A stretch of 64,000 nt of DNA from Caenorhabditis elegans (lineage: Eukaryota > Nematoda > Chromadorea > Rhabditida > Rhabditidae). Below the pieces are notes generated by a model. That model did not search any database. It had not been told where the DNA came from and was given only the letters and a program-made list of their open reading frames with translations. Both the position numbers and the translations under genes were made by a program. Numbering within the stretch: the first letter of the stretch is position 1; the number at the start of each line of letters is the position of its first letter. The stretch covers positions 186,001 through 250,000 of the forward strand of contig NC_003279.8 in the NCBI RefSeq assembly GCF_000002985.6. Reading direction: 5' to 3'. This document shows positions 12,001 through 23,319 of the stretch, piece after piece.

Positions 12001-15000
12001 TGTGTGGATTTCAAGGGAAAATACGATAAATGTGTGATAAATTTGCTGGGATGTCTTAAGGGAGTTAATGCAGGTATGATTTTTCGTCAGAAATGACTGG
12101 AACGAGTTTTTCGCATCAATTCAAATTTAATGTAATGGCATTTGGCATATGACATCGAATGTCGAATGCTGGGAATGCCGAATAATATATTTTGGTCGAG
12201 TAGGAGAATAAACTAGACAAAGTTCAAATATATTCCCAACAGGGATGGCTTCACCCGTGACCCGTTTCACCCGTTCACCCATTTTTACAAGGGAAGGTTC
12301 TGAACTCGTTATCGGACTTCGTTACGCCACTATATACATTCGATAGAGAATGGTTACAGATGATCACTCCAAAAAATTTAGCTGCTTCAGAGCAGGTTCG
12401 ACCAAGTTACGACACTTTGAAGATGCCGAAAAAAAAAATCATTGATGCACCCCCTTTGAAAAAAATTGAAAATTTTCACTGAAAATTTTTTTTTTCTGAA
12501 AGTTGATAAAAATAGTTGTAATCGATTTAAATAGTAAAAAACATATATTATACAAGTTTTAGCCCATCACTCTCAAAAAAACCCTTAAATTAATGTACAT
12601 ATCTTGAGAAAAATTCCAAAAAGTAGATGTTCATGTAGATCAATTTAAGGGAGAATTATGAACTGAAACTTGTATGGTATGATTTTTCCATCATTTGCAA
12701 CTATTTGAAAACATTTTATATCAACTTTTAGAAAAAAAATTTTTTTTTGAATTTTTTGGAATTTTTAAAAAGGGGTATTTTGGCACTTTCAAAATGTCGT
12801 AACTTGGTCGAACCTGCTCTGAAGCAGCTAAATTTTTTGGAGTGATCATCTGTAACTAATCTCTAACGAATGTATATAGTGGCGTAACGAAGTCCGATAA
12901 CGAGTTCAGGGCCTTCCCTTGTTAGGCGTTTTTACGGGTGACGGGTGACCCGCTCGCCCGTTTTTTTTTTCGTTTTAGTTGTTTTCACGGGTGACGGGTG
13001 GCTCGCTCACCTGTTTTTCACCCGTTTTTGGAAGTTTTCACGGGTTATGGGTGATCCTTGGTTCCCAAGAGGCAGCCAGTTTAGGTCAATAGGTCGTAAA
13101 TATCGTTTTGGGCCACGTTTACAACTGGGCTGTGTGCAACTAGAGGTGCACTTGGGTCGAAAAGGGTCGACCCGCTCCAACTTTAGGTAGCATTTGTAGC
13201 GACCCCGATAAATAAAATGTCGACCCCGAATGAAAATTTTAGCAAGGAGGCCATGCTCGTTTAATTTCCATTTTCAAAATTATGATCGGACTATTGGTTG
13301 AGCTACTGTGAAATAAGCGGGTCGACCCTGCTCGACCCATGAGCACCCCTAGTGGCAACCATGATTTTCGGCAACTGGCAATTGCCAGAGTTGCCGAACC
13401 CAATAAGTTTCGGCAACCGGCAATTGCCGAAGTTGCCGAACTCTAAAAAGTGCAACCGGCAACTTTTGCGCAGCCCTGGTTTACAACTACCTAACGACTT
13501 TTGGTAGACTAGAAATAACACATGTATTCGAATTCGACATATGCCGAATGCCGAAAAAAGTATTGAACGACATTAGGCACAGGGATGGGCGGATACCTTT
13601 TCGGATAACTTCACTAAATCAATTTATCAATAAGTATTGATTTAGTTATTCTGGAGATACTATACTAGAATAAAGAGTACCTATTGAGCAACATTTTCAT
13701 ATGACAAAAACTTTTAAAATTGTACGCATTTTCCTCGACAAGACCCTGAAACTCGTTATCCGATCAAAATCGGCTAACAGATAACGGACTTGCATACTTT
13801 TTATACGGGAAACGTGTAGAATTTTAAAAAGTTTTGTGCCATGAAAATGTTGCTCACCAGTTTCAATTTTGTTCTGATGCACTTTTTCCAGAATTACTAC
13901 ATCAGCACGTATTGATAACTTGATTTAATGAAGTTACCCGAAAAAGTATCCACACCCCATAATCAGCATATTTCATATGTCAAATATCAAATTTCCTGAA
14001 TTCCGCACACCTCTGCTCTCCATACTCCAACTAATTTTAATTGCAGAAGACGAAATAGTAGTCCGCTGCCTTGCCGAATGCGTCGACTCCATTGGACTCA
14101 ACGTGATTGCTCGTTACGAACGCCTGAACATTGAGACTCATTCGGAATTCGGTGTGAAATGGTTCTTCAAATTATCCCGTCTCTTTCTGAAACATGGATT
14201 TACTACGCATTCCTTCGCGATTGCGAATATATTATTTGACCGACTTTCGGCGAGAAAACGAAATACAATGATGATAGATCGTACGAGTTTAGACCGAATT
14301 GACAGATCACAGGAACTTATCAATCTTTTGGTGGAGATCTATGTGGCCGAGGGTAACTCGGTAGCGTTGTCCTCTCTGCCACCTGCGGTACAAAATAGAC
14401 CGGATGTTCGGCAGGTTATGAATAAGAGTTCAAAGGAATGGTTGAAATTGCTGTCTTCGAATCAAATGGACTCGTGGGAGTTGACTATTGTGCAGTGGAT
14501 GTGGTAATTGTTTATTTTGAAATTTTTCATTAGAATAGAAAGCAGTTTTCTGGAAATTTTCAGGAAAACGCATTAATTTTTTACCTATTCTGCATTTCTA
14601 GGTTCTTCAATTTTTTGAGAAAATATATATTCCTTCGAAAAAATCACTAACTTCTTTTCGGAAATTTAAAAAAGTTACAGTCGACGACTTTAAAAAATTC
14701 AGTTAATAAAATTAGATTTCAAAAACAAATCGAATTTTTTAATTTGTACCGAAATCTGGAAAATATTTTTAAATGACTCCAAATTTTTCCCTGATTCCAA
14801 ATATCTATGAGATAAAATTCAAAAAATAATCCCTTTTTGATCTTGAAATCGCCGAATTTCATTTGTGCACTCATGAGATTTCGAAGTTTCGCGCCAGAGA
14901 CCCCATGTGTTGATTTACGAGATTTGTGTATATTTACGAACCCCTTATTCTTTATCGGTTGCTGATTTCCGTTTTTCAACGAGTTTTCTTCAGTTTCGTC

Positions 15001-18000
15001 GGTTTTTGTTAAAGTTTTTGTTTAAAACATTTTCAAAAAAACTTTGACAAAAATGAAGGGAACTCGTTGAAAAACGGCAATCAGCATCCGATAAAGGTTA
15101 AGGGGTTCGTAAATATACACAAATCTCGTAAATCGACACATGGAGTCTCTGGCGCCAAAATTCGAAATCTCATGAGTGCACAAATGAAATTCGCGATTTT
15201 AAGCTGAAATAAAGAACCAGGGAAAAACATTTTTTCACATAGATGTTCGGAATCAGGGTCAAATTTAGAGTGAAAAACTTTTAAATTTTTAAATTTTTTC
15301 AGTGGCATCCAATTCAATGCAATCACCGGCGATAAATACCTGAATTCAATTCTTCGTTGCAATTTCAACGAGTACACCAAAAAAATCGATTCCCCATTAA
15401 AATTCGTCTATTTTCAACTATTCCATCTTTCGACGAGCACTCTGGAAATCGAAGAAGCCATTTCTAGCATGCCGTTGGCTCCAACAATCGATCAAATGCG
15501 GCTTATGATTATAGCCAACGCGACGGCAAGCTTCGAGCCACAATCCGTTGAAGAGCACGTTGTTCGAGCTGTTCGAGAGCTCCGAGAGACGTCAAATCGG
15601 CGAAAATCCGGTGGAAATGTGAAGGGAATTAATGAAAAAACAACGAGAATGGTGAAACTGGCCGAGATGCTCACCGAGAATAAAGCATACGATGTACGGA
15701 GCAAAAAATAATGGAAAATTTGAATTTATTCAATTGTCAAAAAAAAGGAAATTTCCTTAATTTTTCGGTTTTTTTTTTCGGAAAAATCTGAATTTTTTCT
15801 ATTTTGAGCAAAAAATTTAATTGAAAATCCGGAGAAAATCGTATACTTTTTCTGCGAACCATTTTGTGGGCGGAGCCTAACTAGTAACACTTTTCAATTT
15901 CCAAACAGAAAAGTGAGAAAAAATTCCTCTTTTTCTCAAAAATCTAAAAGAAAAAAAAATCGGAAATTTTTGAATTTTTCGGTTTTTTCTGAATTTTTCA
16001 ATTTTCATTCAAAGAAGGTCGAAAACTTTTCGATTTTCCGGTTTCCTTTTTGAAAAAAAATATTTTAAAAATGTGTAGTTTGTAGTTTGTAGTTTTTGTA
16101 GTTAATGTCTTCCACATTTTTAGGCGGCAATAAACCTGCTCGACACGTGGGAGCACGAGTGTCTCCAATGGACATCTGTCGCTGCCGAATCAATCGATAT
16201 CGATTTAATTCGAATCTGCAAACAACACGTGACGTGTCGGTCGGGAGATCCAAGAATGGCGGACATAAATCTACGAACAATGCATCCACGTGTCCCGGTG
16301 ATGAGTGACCTGGCGATTGCCGAATGGTCACTCGCGTTGAGCAAGATTACAATTGAATATCGGAATGATATGGAAGAGGGTATTCGGATTTTGGAATTTG
16401 GATGCAAACATTTACAGAATAAGGATTCTGTAGAGACGAGGTTAAAGGTACATGCGGTCGGGTCTTGCAGCGAAATAATGCATTTTTAAAAATTCGAGAA
16501 AAAAATTGTGAATTTTGCGCGTAAAACGTGATTCAATCTCGAATTGTTCTATAGATTTTTCCGACAATTCGGAAAAATGCCGGAATTGAAAATTTCCGGC
16601 AAATCAGCAATTTGCCGTAATTCAAAATTTCCGGTAAATCGGCACATAGCCAAAAATTAAAAATTTCGGCAAGTCGGCAAATTGCCGGAATTCAAAATTT
16701 CCGGCAAATCGCCAAATTGTCGAAATTCAAAATTTCCCGAAAATCGGCTAATTGCCGGAAGTGAAAGTTTTATTGATAGAGATAAATTTAGAACTATCAC
16801 TAGAATTTAAATGTAAAACAACTAGGAGTTATCATGTAAAACTTGTCATTTGAATTTAACACTAGGAGTCCAATAGATTTTCAGATTTTAAAAAATTAAT
16901 ATAAATTCAGGAAATTTTTTTTGAATTTATCCACATTAATATTCGGTATCAGGAGCATAAATAGGATCTATTGAGATATTTTAACAAATTTCCGAACAAA
17001 GTTTCAAATATTTTTTTCCAATTGATAGAATGTTCCATGAAACATTACAAAAAAATTATTCATCAGGTTCTCCTAAAACTCCATTCCGTCTGTATTGGCC
17101 AACTGTCGAAACTCGAAGAATATCGCGAAACGCGTACCTACCGTATGAAGCAGCAGGCGGTCACCGCATTCGAACAACAAATTCAAAATTCGTGTCGAAC
17201 CAGTCTGGCACGTGGCAATTCGGGTGACGAATGGACGAAAAAAACGGTGCAACGGGTGAGAAAAGAGCATCAGTTTGAGAAGAATGATTTGGAAAAAGTG
17301 GATAATTCGTTGAATTCGGCGGCCCGGAAAGCTGTATCGTCGGGTTTTGATGCACTTTGTGAGCAATTTTTGAAGTTTTTATTGAAAATTCAAAACTTGC
17401 ACAAAAGGATTTTAAATTCGATTTTTCGCGATGTTTTAGCAATAAAATTTTGAAAAATGACAAATTTTTGAAATAATTTCAGAAAGAGTGTAAAGTTTCA
17501 GAAAAAAAAATTAAAATTAAAATTTATTTTAAAACTTAAAAAAACCGACTTTTAGCGAATTTTTTTACGAAAAACAAAGTATTTAATTTCATAAATTAAT
17601 TCAAAAAAAATATCTAAAATTTTTGTGAAAAACTGTTTTATACAGTTTCAGAAAAATTTAAGAAAAAATTTTTTTTCAGAAAAAACCGGATTTTCTGTTA
17701 ATTTGAAATTATGGAAAAAAAAACCCCAAAGGGTATTACGGAACTACAAAATTCTGAGAATGCGTACCGCGCAAAATTTCTCGTGGCGAAAACTACAGTA
17801 ATTCTTTAAATGACTACTGTAGTGTTGGTGTCGATTTACGGGCTCGATTTTAAAATTGAGCAAAAAATTATCACATAATACGAAGAAACGAAGGAAAATG
17901 AAACTAAGTTATAAAAAAATTCGAAAATCGAGATCCCGTAAATCGACACGAGCGCTACAGTAGTCAAAAATTAAATTAAAATTAAAGGATTACTGTAGTT

Positions 18001-21000
18001 TTCGCTACGAAATATTTTGCGCGTCAAATGTGTTGCGCAATACGCAGAGATCTCAAAATTCTATGCTCCCGTAATAGATTTAGAAAAATTTTCCGAAAAT
18101 TTACGTCTCGAAAAAGAAAAAAAAACTGGTGTAAAAAATTACACCAGTTTTAATATTTACTGAAAAAAATTGGTAAAATCTAAAAATTAATCAGCTGAAA
18201 TTGATATGTTTTGGGATAAAAAATTTTGGCGGGAAACTCAAGTTAAAAAAAAAAATTTCAGTATGCATCAGCCAACTGGAAGACGACGACGAAGCGATCC
18301 GCGCTTCATCTCTCATAATATTTCCATTAATCGATGTGATCTACAAATACGAAACGGACGTCGGAGTGATCGCCTTGCTCAAAGAGCACACCAAATCGAA
18401 GCTCCCGTCGAAGCTGTGGATAAGTGCCACCTCACACATTGCCTCTAAGTGCTTCTCCATCGAAAAATCGCAAATCACGAGACACTTATCACAGATTCTG
18501 TGTCATCTCATCTATGACTACCCGTATCACGTTTTGCACACAATTTTGATGTATGATGACGAGAAGAACGCTTCCAAGGTGAAAGGCTTCTTGAAAACGA
18601 TATTTGACGCGCGAGCTGACCAACGGGATTCGTCGAAGCTTAAGGAGATTGTGATTACTATTCGTGAGGCTCACCAGGCTTATAGGTACATACGGCGGCT
18701 AAATTTTTTTTGAAATTTCGAAAAAGACGAGAAATTCGATTTCTTATCAAGTTTACAAAAATCTTCGCTTTTTTCTGACAATTTTAGTGTCGTGGTATCC
18801 AATCAACGAAAAAAATTAGGTTCTTCTGGTTATTTTTGAGCATATTCAATAATTTAAGCAAATACTCTTTTACTTCTAAACTTTCATCGGCGATACGTGA
18901 ACAATTTCCAAAATTATATATTATCTAACGCTACAGCATATAATTTTTACCAATTTTCATTCATTTTGATGGAAAAAAGCATCTAGAACATGTAATATGT
19001 TCAATTGTTCGATTTCAATAAAAACCGACGGCATCCTTGGTTTGAATCGAAAGTTTAGAACAGTTTTTTTCAGAGAAATTGCAATGCTTGACGTGAGAGG
19101 AAACGTTCGGATACAACGTGTTGAAATAAACGGAAAAACGATGTACCGATGGCCACATGATTTGAAGATTTTCAAGTGCAAATTGCGTCAATTGCCGATT
19201 CCCACCATTTCGCAAAAGGTTTGTTTTTATTTTATTAAAATAATTTAATGAATATGTATTTGATCATACAAAAAAAAAATGTTTTCTTCTAAATTCCAGA
19301 TTGGTTGCCCGGGTGACTACTCGACGACTGACCTAATCACGTGGAAACGATGGAAAGATGTATTCACAATTGCCGACGGAATTTCCACTCCAAAAATCTG
19401 GGAAATTGAGGGTAGCGATGGAAAATGGTATAAAACTGTGTGGAAGAAGGACGACGTACGACAGGATGTGCTTGTTGAGCAAATGTTTGATGTTACGAAT
19501 AATATGTTGGAGAAGGCGATGCTTCGGACGTATAATGTTGTCCCGTTAGACACTGAATGTGGAGTTATAGAGTTTTGTGGTGGAACTGTTAGCTTAAGTT
19601 CGTTTTTTTTTCGTTTTTGAAAAAAACCAAAATAGTATTACGATAACACAATATGCTGAGAATGCGTATTGTACAACATATTTGACGAGCAAAATATCTC
19701 ATAGCGAAAACTACAGTAATTTTTTAAATTACTACCGTAGCGCTTGTGTCGATTTACGGGCTCGATTGTCGAATATTACGGGGCCATGAGATCATGAGTA
19801 TGCCTATTTACTGGCGCGAAAATATTGGCAGGCCGCGGCAGCGAGAGAGCGTGTGGCGAAGAGAGACGCAGGTCCCTTCGCTACGAGATATTTCCCGCCA
19901 GAAAAGTAGCATTCTCATGATCTCATGGTCCCGTAATAGTGACAGCGATATTCCATTTATTTCACTTCAAAAATCGAGATGCCGTAAATCAACACAAGCG
20001 CTACTGTCATTTAAAGAATTACTTTAGTTTTCGCTACGAGATATTTTTCCCGTCAAATATGTTGTGCAATACGCATTCTCAGAAGAAAAAAGAGGGGGGC
20101 AGATAGCTCAGTCGGTAGTGGTGGCCGCTAGCAGTCTGGAGGTCACGAGTTCAAGTCCGGCCTCACCCCCTAGGTTCACCCAGCCTCTATTGGGAAGTGG
20201 AGCAATCCACGACTGGATTATCGGCCACAGTCCCCGGCTAGGACGTGGCTTAAATTACAGCCCAGAGGGATCACCACCAGGCAGTGTACCTGAATCCCAG
20301 ATCCGCAGTGCATAGCACTTGAAGAACGGATCGTCCTTTAATCCTTTAATCCTTTAAAAATGTAAAAAAATTTCATTGCAAAAATATCAAACTATGAGAT
20401 TTTTTCTATTATTTTTCAGAAGAAGTTATGTGTGGTGTGACACGAGAAGGCGGTCTCCACCGGGAGTTCAATTCAGAAGAAGTTTCGGCGAGTAAAGTGT
20501 CGTCAATGATGAGACAAGTACAGACAGAGTCCACAGAGACACGACGACAAGTTTTTGTGGAGATTTGTCAGCAGTATTCTCCAGTTTTTAGGTAATTTTT
20601 CTGAAAGTTGTCGAAGTTTTTTTTTTTGAAATTCAAAAAAATTCCCAAACAATTGGCCTTTTTTCAAATTTTTCCAAAAAATAAAATTACAGACACTTCT
20701 TCTACACCAACTTTTCGACGGCGCAGATTTGGCGGCAAAAAATCATAAATTACAGGCAGAGCTTGGCCACGTGGAGTATTGGTAGGTTTCGAACTAAAAA
20801 TGCTAAAAAATTTTCGAAGAATTCGAACATCTCAGATTTTTTCCGAAAAATAATAAAAACGTTATTTTCCAATTTTCTGAAAATAAGAATTTATTAGTTT
20901 CTTGCGAAATGAAGAGTCTCAAAAAATCATATTTTTTTTAAAAATCAGATTTTTAAATTCTTTTTTTAAAAGTTTTATCGTGAAATTGAACGTTTATGAA

Positions 21001-21952
21001 AAATGGCGAGAAAAACTTTTTTTTCGCTTTTTCAAATAATTCTCAAAATAAAAATTCCAGTGTGCTACATCGTTGGCCTCGGCGATCGACACGCGTCGAA
21101 TATTCTATTCGATCAGAAATTGTGCACATTTGTGCATATCGATTTGGGAATGATTTTGGAGTATAGTAAACGAACGTTGCCAGTTCCCGAACAAGTTCCA
21201 TTCCGTATAACTCGAGATGTGCTCGACCCGATTCTGATTGAAGGAATCGAGAATGGACAGTTGGCTGAGGAATGTACGCAGATTATGGAGAAATTGAAGG
21301 AAAATGGAAAGGTACGGCGGTCTGGGGAAATTTATACGAAAAGAAAATTTTGGACTGACAAAATTTTGGACTTGTAAAGCTATTTAAAAAATTCAAATTT
21401 CCCGCCAAAAATATTTTTTCAAAGAATTTGAATTTTAGCTAAATTTTTAAACAAAATCTGAAGTTACCGCCAAAAGTTTTCCAAAAAAAATCGAATTTCC
21501 CGCCTAAAATGTTTTTCAATAAATTCAAATTCCCGCCAATTTTTTTTACACAAAATTTGAATTTCGCGTCAAAAATTTTCCAAAAAATATTCAAAATTCC
21601 CTGAATAGTTCAATTTCCCACCAAATATCAATTTTTCTGAATAAAATTTTAGAATTTCTCGCCAAATTTCTTTTTCAATTTTTTCAATTTCCAAAATTTC
21701 CAGGTAATCCTCGGTGTCGCCTCTGCTCTACTCCGCGAAACGATGACAAATTTCCGAGAAGCCGAACAGGCTGCCGGCCGCCCGTCCTACATTTCTGAAA
21801 TGGCCATCGGACGGCTTCGAGAAAAGCTACGGGGCACCGATGACGGTGTGACGGCCCAATCGTCGAATCTTCAAATTCGGCGACTTTTACGAGAAGCTAC
21901 GAGTGCTGACAATTTATCGCGAATGTTCTGCGGATGGATGCCGTTTTTGTAG
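3049..21952 (+). CDS. atm-1: ATM-family PI3K-like protein kinase (DNA damage checkpoint kinase)
   Basis: Serine/threonine kinase of the PIKK family that signals DNA double-strand breaks. Exons by eye: 3049-3211, 3645-3963, 4557-5067, 5178-5299, 5582-5725, 5779-5858, 6692-7095, 7589-7934, 8710-8798, 9020-9215, 9357-9523, 10083-~10400, 11205-11653, 11959-12073, 14047-14503, 15303-15693, 16124-16447, 17029-17358, 18262-18685, 19074-19218, 19300-19597, 20420-20591, 20693-20781, 21061-21311, 21704-21952; about 2,200 residues. The N-terminal two thirds is helical-repeat-like with no sharp motif. The kinase domain shows DDVRQD (exon 19300), the catalytic GLGDRHASNIL and metal-binding HIDLG (exon 21061), followed by LPVPEQVPFRITRDVLDP, which matches ATM better than ATR or TOR. 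The protein ends in a FATC tail, NLSRMFCGWMPFL. The first visible exon starts mid-codon without an ATG, so the 5' end is missing from this model. Confidence 0.93.
6311..6575. mobile_element. Palindromic MITE (family A) in an atm-1 intron
   Basis: Foldback whose arms carry ACTACAGTAATTCTTTAAA and GTAAATCGACACTAG-type motifs in opposite orientation. The same family recurs at 17733, 19635 and 61804. Left end reads AAATTCTGAGAATGCG; this copy is diverged at the right end. Confidence 0.7.
8008..8232. repeat. Small foldback element in an atm-1 intron
   Basis: GGTACTTTTCCTTTTCTACC at the left is matched in inverted orientation by GGGGTAAAAAAGGAAAAGTACC-type sequence at the right, with the two CCCCGCATT/AATGCGGGG blocks aligned. 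About 30-bp arms; no coding capacity. Confidence 0.65.
10918..11172 (+). mobile_element. tRNA-derived SINE, copy 1 (atm-1 intron)
   Basis: About 250 bp starting GGGGGGCAGATAGCTCAGTC. The RNA polymerase III A box (TAGCTCAGTCGG, 10928-10939) and B box (GAGTTCAAGTCC, 10971-10982) are at tRNA spacing. A non-tRNA body follows and the 3' end is a short TCCTTTAAT-type tail. Essentially base-for-base identical to the copy at 20094, which also lies in an atm-1 intron in the same orientation. Translations across it are accidental. Confidence 0.85.
12288..12921. mobile_element. 634-bp foldback transposon, TTA target duplication (Harbinger-like)
   Basis: Long terminal inverted repeats start CAAGGGAAGG at both ends and continue through CTGAACTCGTTATCGGACTT for at least 130 bp each side. 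It is flanked by TTA on both sides (12285-12287 and 12922-12924), the 3-bp TWA target expected of PIF/Harbinger elements. No coding capacity. It sits within an array of CCCGTCACCC-type repeats in an atm-1 intron. Confidence 0.7.
13141..13351. mobile_element. Small hAT-like MITE
   Basis: Ends TAGAGGTGCACTTGGGTCGA and (inverted) TAGGGGTGCTCATGGGTCGA, with GGGTCGACCCG repeated inside each arm. The 8-bp flanks TGTGCAAC and GTGGCAAC agree at six positions, consistent with an aged 8-bp target duplication. Confidence 0.55.
13360..13490. repeat. Short GGCAATTGCC/GTTGCCGAAC repeat cluster
   Basis: Repeated CGGCAACTGGCAATTGCC and AAGTTGCCGAAC units, palindromic in places, within an atm-1 intron. Related CGGCAAATTGCCG units occur at 16560-16760 and 26575-26875. 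Confidence 0.6.
13585..13960. mobile_element. Foldback element with ATGGGCGGATAC ends
   Basis: GGATACCTTTTCGGATAACT on the left is matched in reverse by AGTTACCCGAAAAAGTATCC on the right, followed by matching AAATCAA blocks. Non-coding; in an atm-1 intron. Confidence 0.6.
14735..15290. mobile_element. Long palindromic element, arms about 250 bp
   Basis: Matching inverted blocks include CATGAGATTTCGAA/TTCGAAATCTCATG, CGTAAATATACACAAATCTC and its complement, and AACTCGTTGAAAAACGG near the centre. It occupies an atm-1 intron just before the exon at 15303. No coding capacity. Confidence 0.75.
16565..16760. repeat. Minisatellite, ~38-bp unit with CCGGCAAATCGGCAAATTGC
   Basis: About five diverged tandem units of the pattern AAATTTCCGGCAAATCGG followed by CAAATTGCCGGAATTC, in an atm-1 intron. 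Confidence 0.75.
17733..18076. mobile_element. Palindromic MITE (family A) with TATTACGG ends
   Basis: Begins TATTACGGAACTACAAAATT and ends with the inverse, CTCCCGTAATA. Arms contain CTACAGTAATTCTTTAAATG and its complement, and GTCGATTTACGGG/CCCGTAAATCGAC. Consistent with a TA-target MITE. Confidence 0.75.
19635..20084. mobile_element. Family A palindromic MITE, itself interrupted by another foldback
   Basis: Starts TATTACGATAACACAATATG and ends in ATACGCATTCTCAG. The centre is occupied by a second, different palindrome (19774-19938), and the tRNA-derived SINE begins about 10 bp beyond its right end. Confidence 0.7.
19774..19938. mobile_element. 165-bp foldback nested inside the family A MITE
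   Basis: Ends are TATTACGGGGCCATGAGATC on the left and GATCTCATGGTCCCGTAATA on the right, a near-perfect inverted pair. It has GC-rich internal sequence unlike the host MITE. Confidence 0.75.
20094..20357 (+). mobile_element. tRNA-derived SINE, copy 2 (atm-1 intron)
   Basis: Same sequence as the copy at 10918, with intact A and B boxes; it ends in a tandem CCTTTAAT tail (three units against one or two in copy 1). It is inserted next to a MITE end inside the intron before the exon at 20420. Confidence 0.85.
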
Positions 21953-23319
21953 AGAAATCAGAGAAAATTTTTCTCGAAAATTAAAATTTTTACTGTATTA
22001 TTGTTTTCTCGTATCAATTTTTCAGAATTTGCTTTGTTATTTTATTTTACGCGCAAAATAATCTTTCTAATTTAGAAATTTTAAAATTATGGAAACTTTC
22101 TGAAATTTCTGCAAAATTCTAGAAAATCAAAAAATTTAGTTTTCCATCCTAATTTTTTTTTTCGTTGATTTTCCCCAGAAAATTCAAACTTTTACTGTAT
22201 TATTATTTTTTCATATCATGTAATGTTTTTTGTTCAACATTTACATGTTTTTCCTACCTCTTCTATGATTTCCCCTTCCCCCAGGTCTCATTTTTCTTCA
22301 CAATTTTTAAAATTGATTCACTGTTGAATGTGTTGTCTTTTTTCTATGCGAATTTTATTAATTTTATGAAAAAAATTTGTAATATTTTTGTGTAAATTTT
22401 GAGTCTTCTTACACTACAAAGTTAACCATTTCAGAGGAGTTTCAAAATAAATAGTGAATTTTTACAAAAATTAGATTTTCTGATTTCAGCGTACATGAAT
22501 TGCCCGTTTTCAACAAAATAAGACAACTTTTTATTTTTGCCCAATTTTTTTTCAGCCATCTAATGACTGTCCTTTTTTTTTGGGCAAAAATAATAAATTT
22601 TCTAAAAGCGTTTAAAACTATTATATTTTGAAAAAAGACCATTTTTTAGGGCTTGGCAATTTTAAGTTCTCTAGCTACAAATTGAACCAATTTAGAGGTT
22701 TCAAAATTGTGAGTTTTTGCAAAAATTGCCAAATTTTGCCACTTTTTAATGGTTTTTGATGGGTTAAACCTAGATTTTCTGAATTCTGCATATATGAATT
22801 ACCCGTTTTTAACAAAATTAGACAACTTTTTATTTTTGCCCAATTTTTTTTCAATGACTGTCCTTTTTTTTTGGGCAAGAAAAATAATTTTTTGGAATTT
22901 TTTTCTGAAAATGTTCGAAATTTTTGAAGTTTCTCTTGAAGCACTCCGAAAAACCAAACGACCAGCACTACTTGCAAAGTCCGAAAATTTAAGTTTAGAA
23001 AAATTTTGAAGTTTTAAAAGCTCCCAAACCAGAAACTCACGATATAGAAATTATTTCCAAACATTTCCGAAAATTCCAAAAAATGAAAAATCAGAACAAT
23101 TTCGAAATTTTTTTCAAAACACTTCTGAAAAAAACCGAAACTGCAAAAATTTGAAAATGTGCTAAACTCCAAACTGTACGATTTTCCACATTTCAGAAAT
23201 TCCAAAATTCGTAAATCTGCCAAATCCCTTCGGCGCAATAATCCCCCGGGGTACCCCCCCCCCCCGCCCTAAAACCTTTTGCCTCTATTGTCTCTGGCGC
23301 AGAAAATTGAAATTAAAAA
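21953..23319. other. Intergenic region between atm-1 and the sulfotransferase gene
   Basis: AT-rich, no exon seen. It contains a direct duplication: a block with CAACTTTTTATTTTTGCCCA and TGACTGTCCTTTTTTTTTGG at 22490-22660 recurs at 22785-22960. A C-homopolymer of 14 bases lies at about 23252-23265. Confidence 0.6.

Noticed and set aside
22165..22395. 76-codon hydrophobic, Phe-rich open frame after atm-1
   Set aside because: AT-rich DNA gives Phe/Lys/Ile-rich frames throughout the window; no conserved motif or splice partners.
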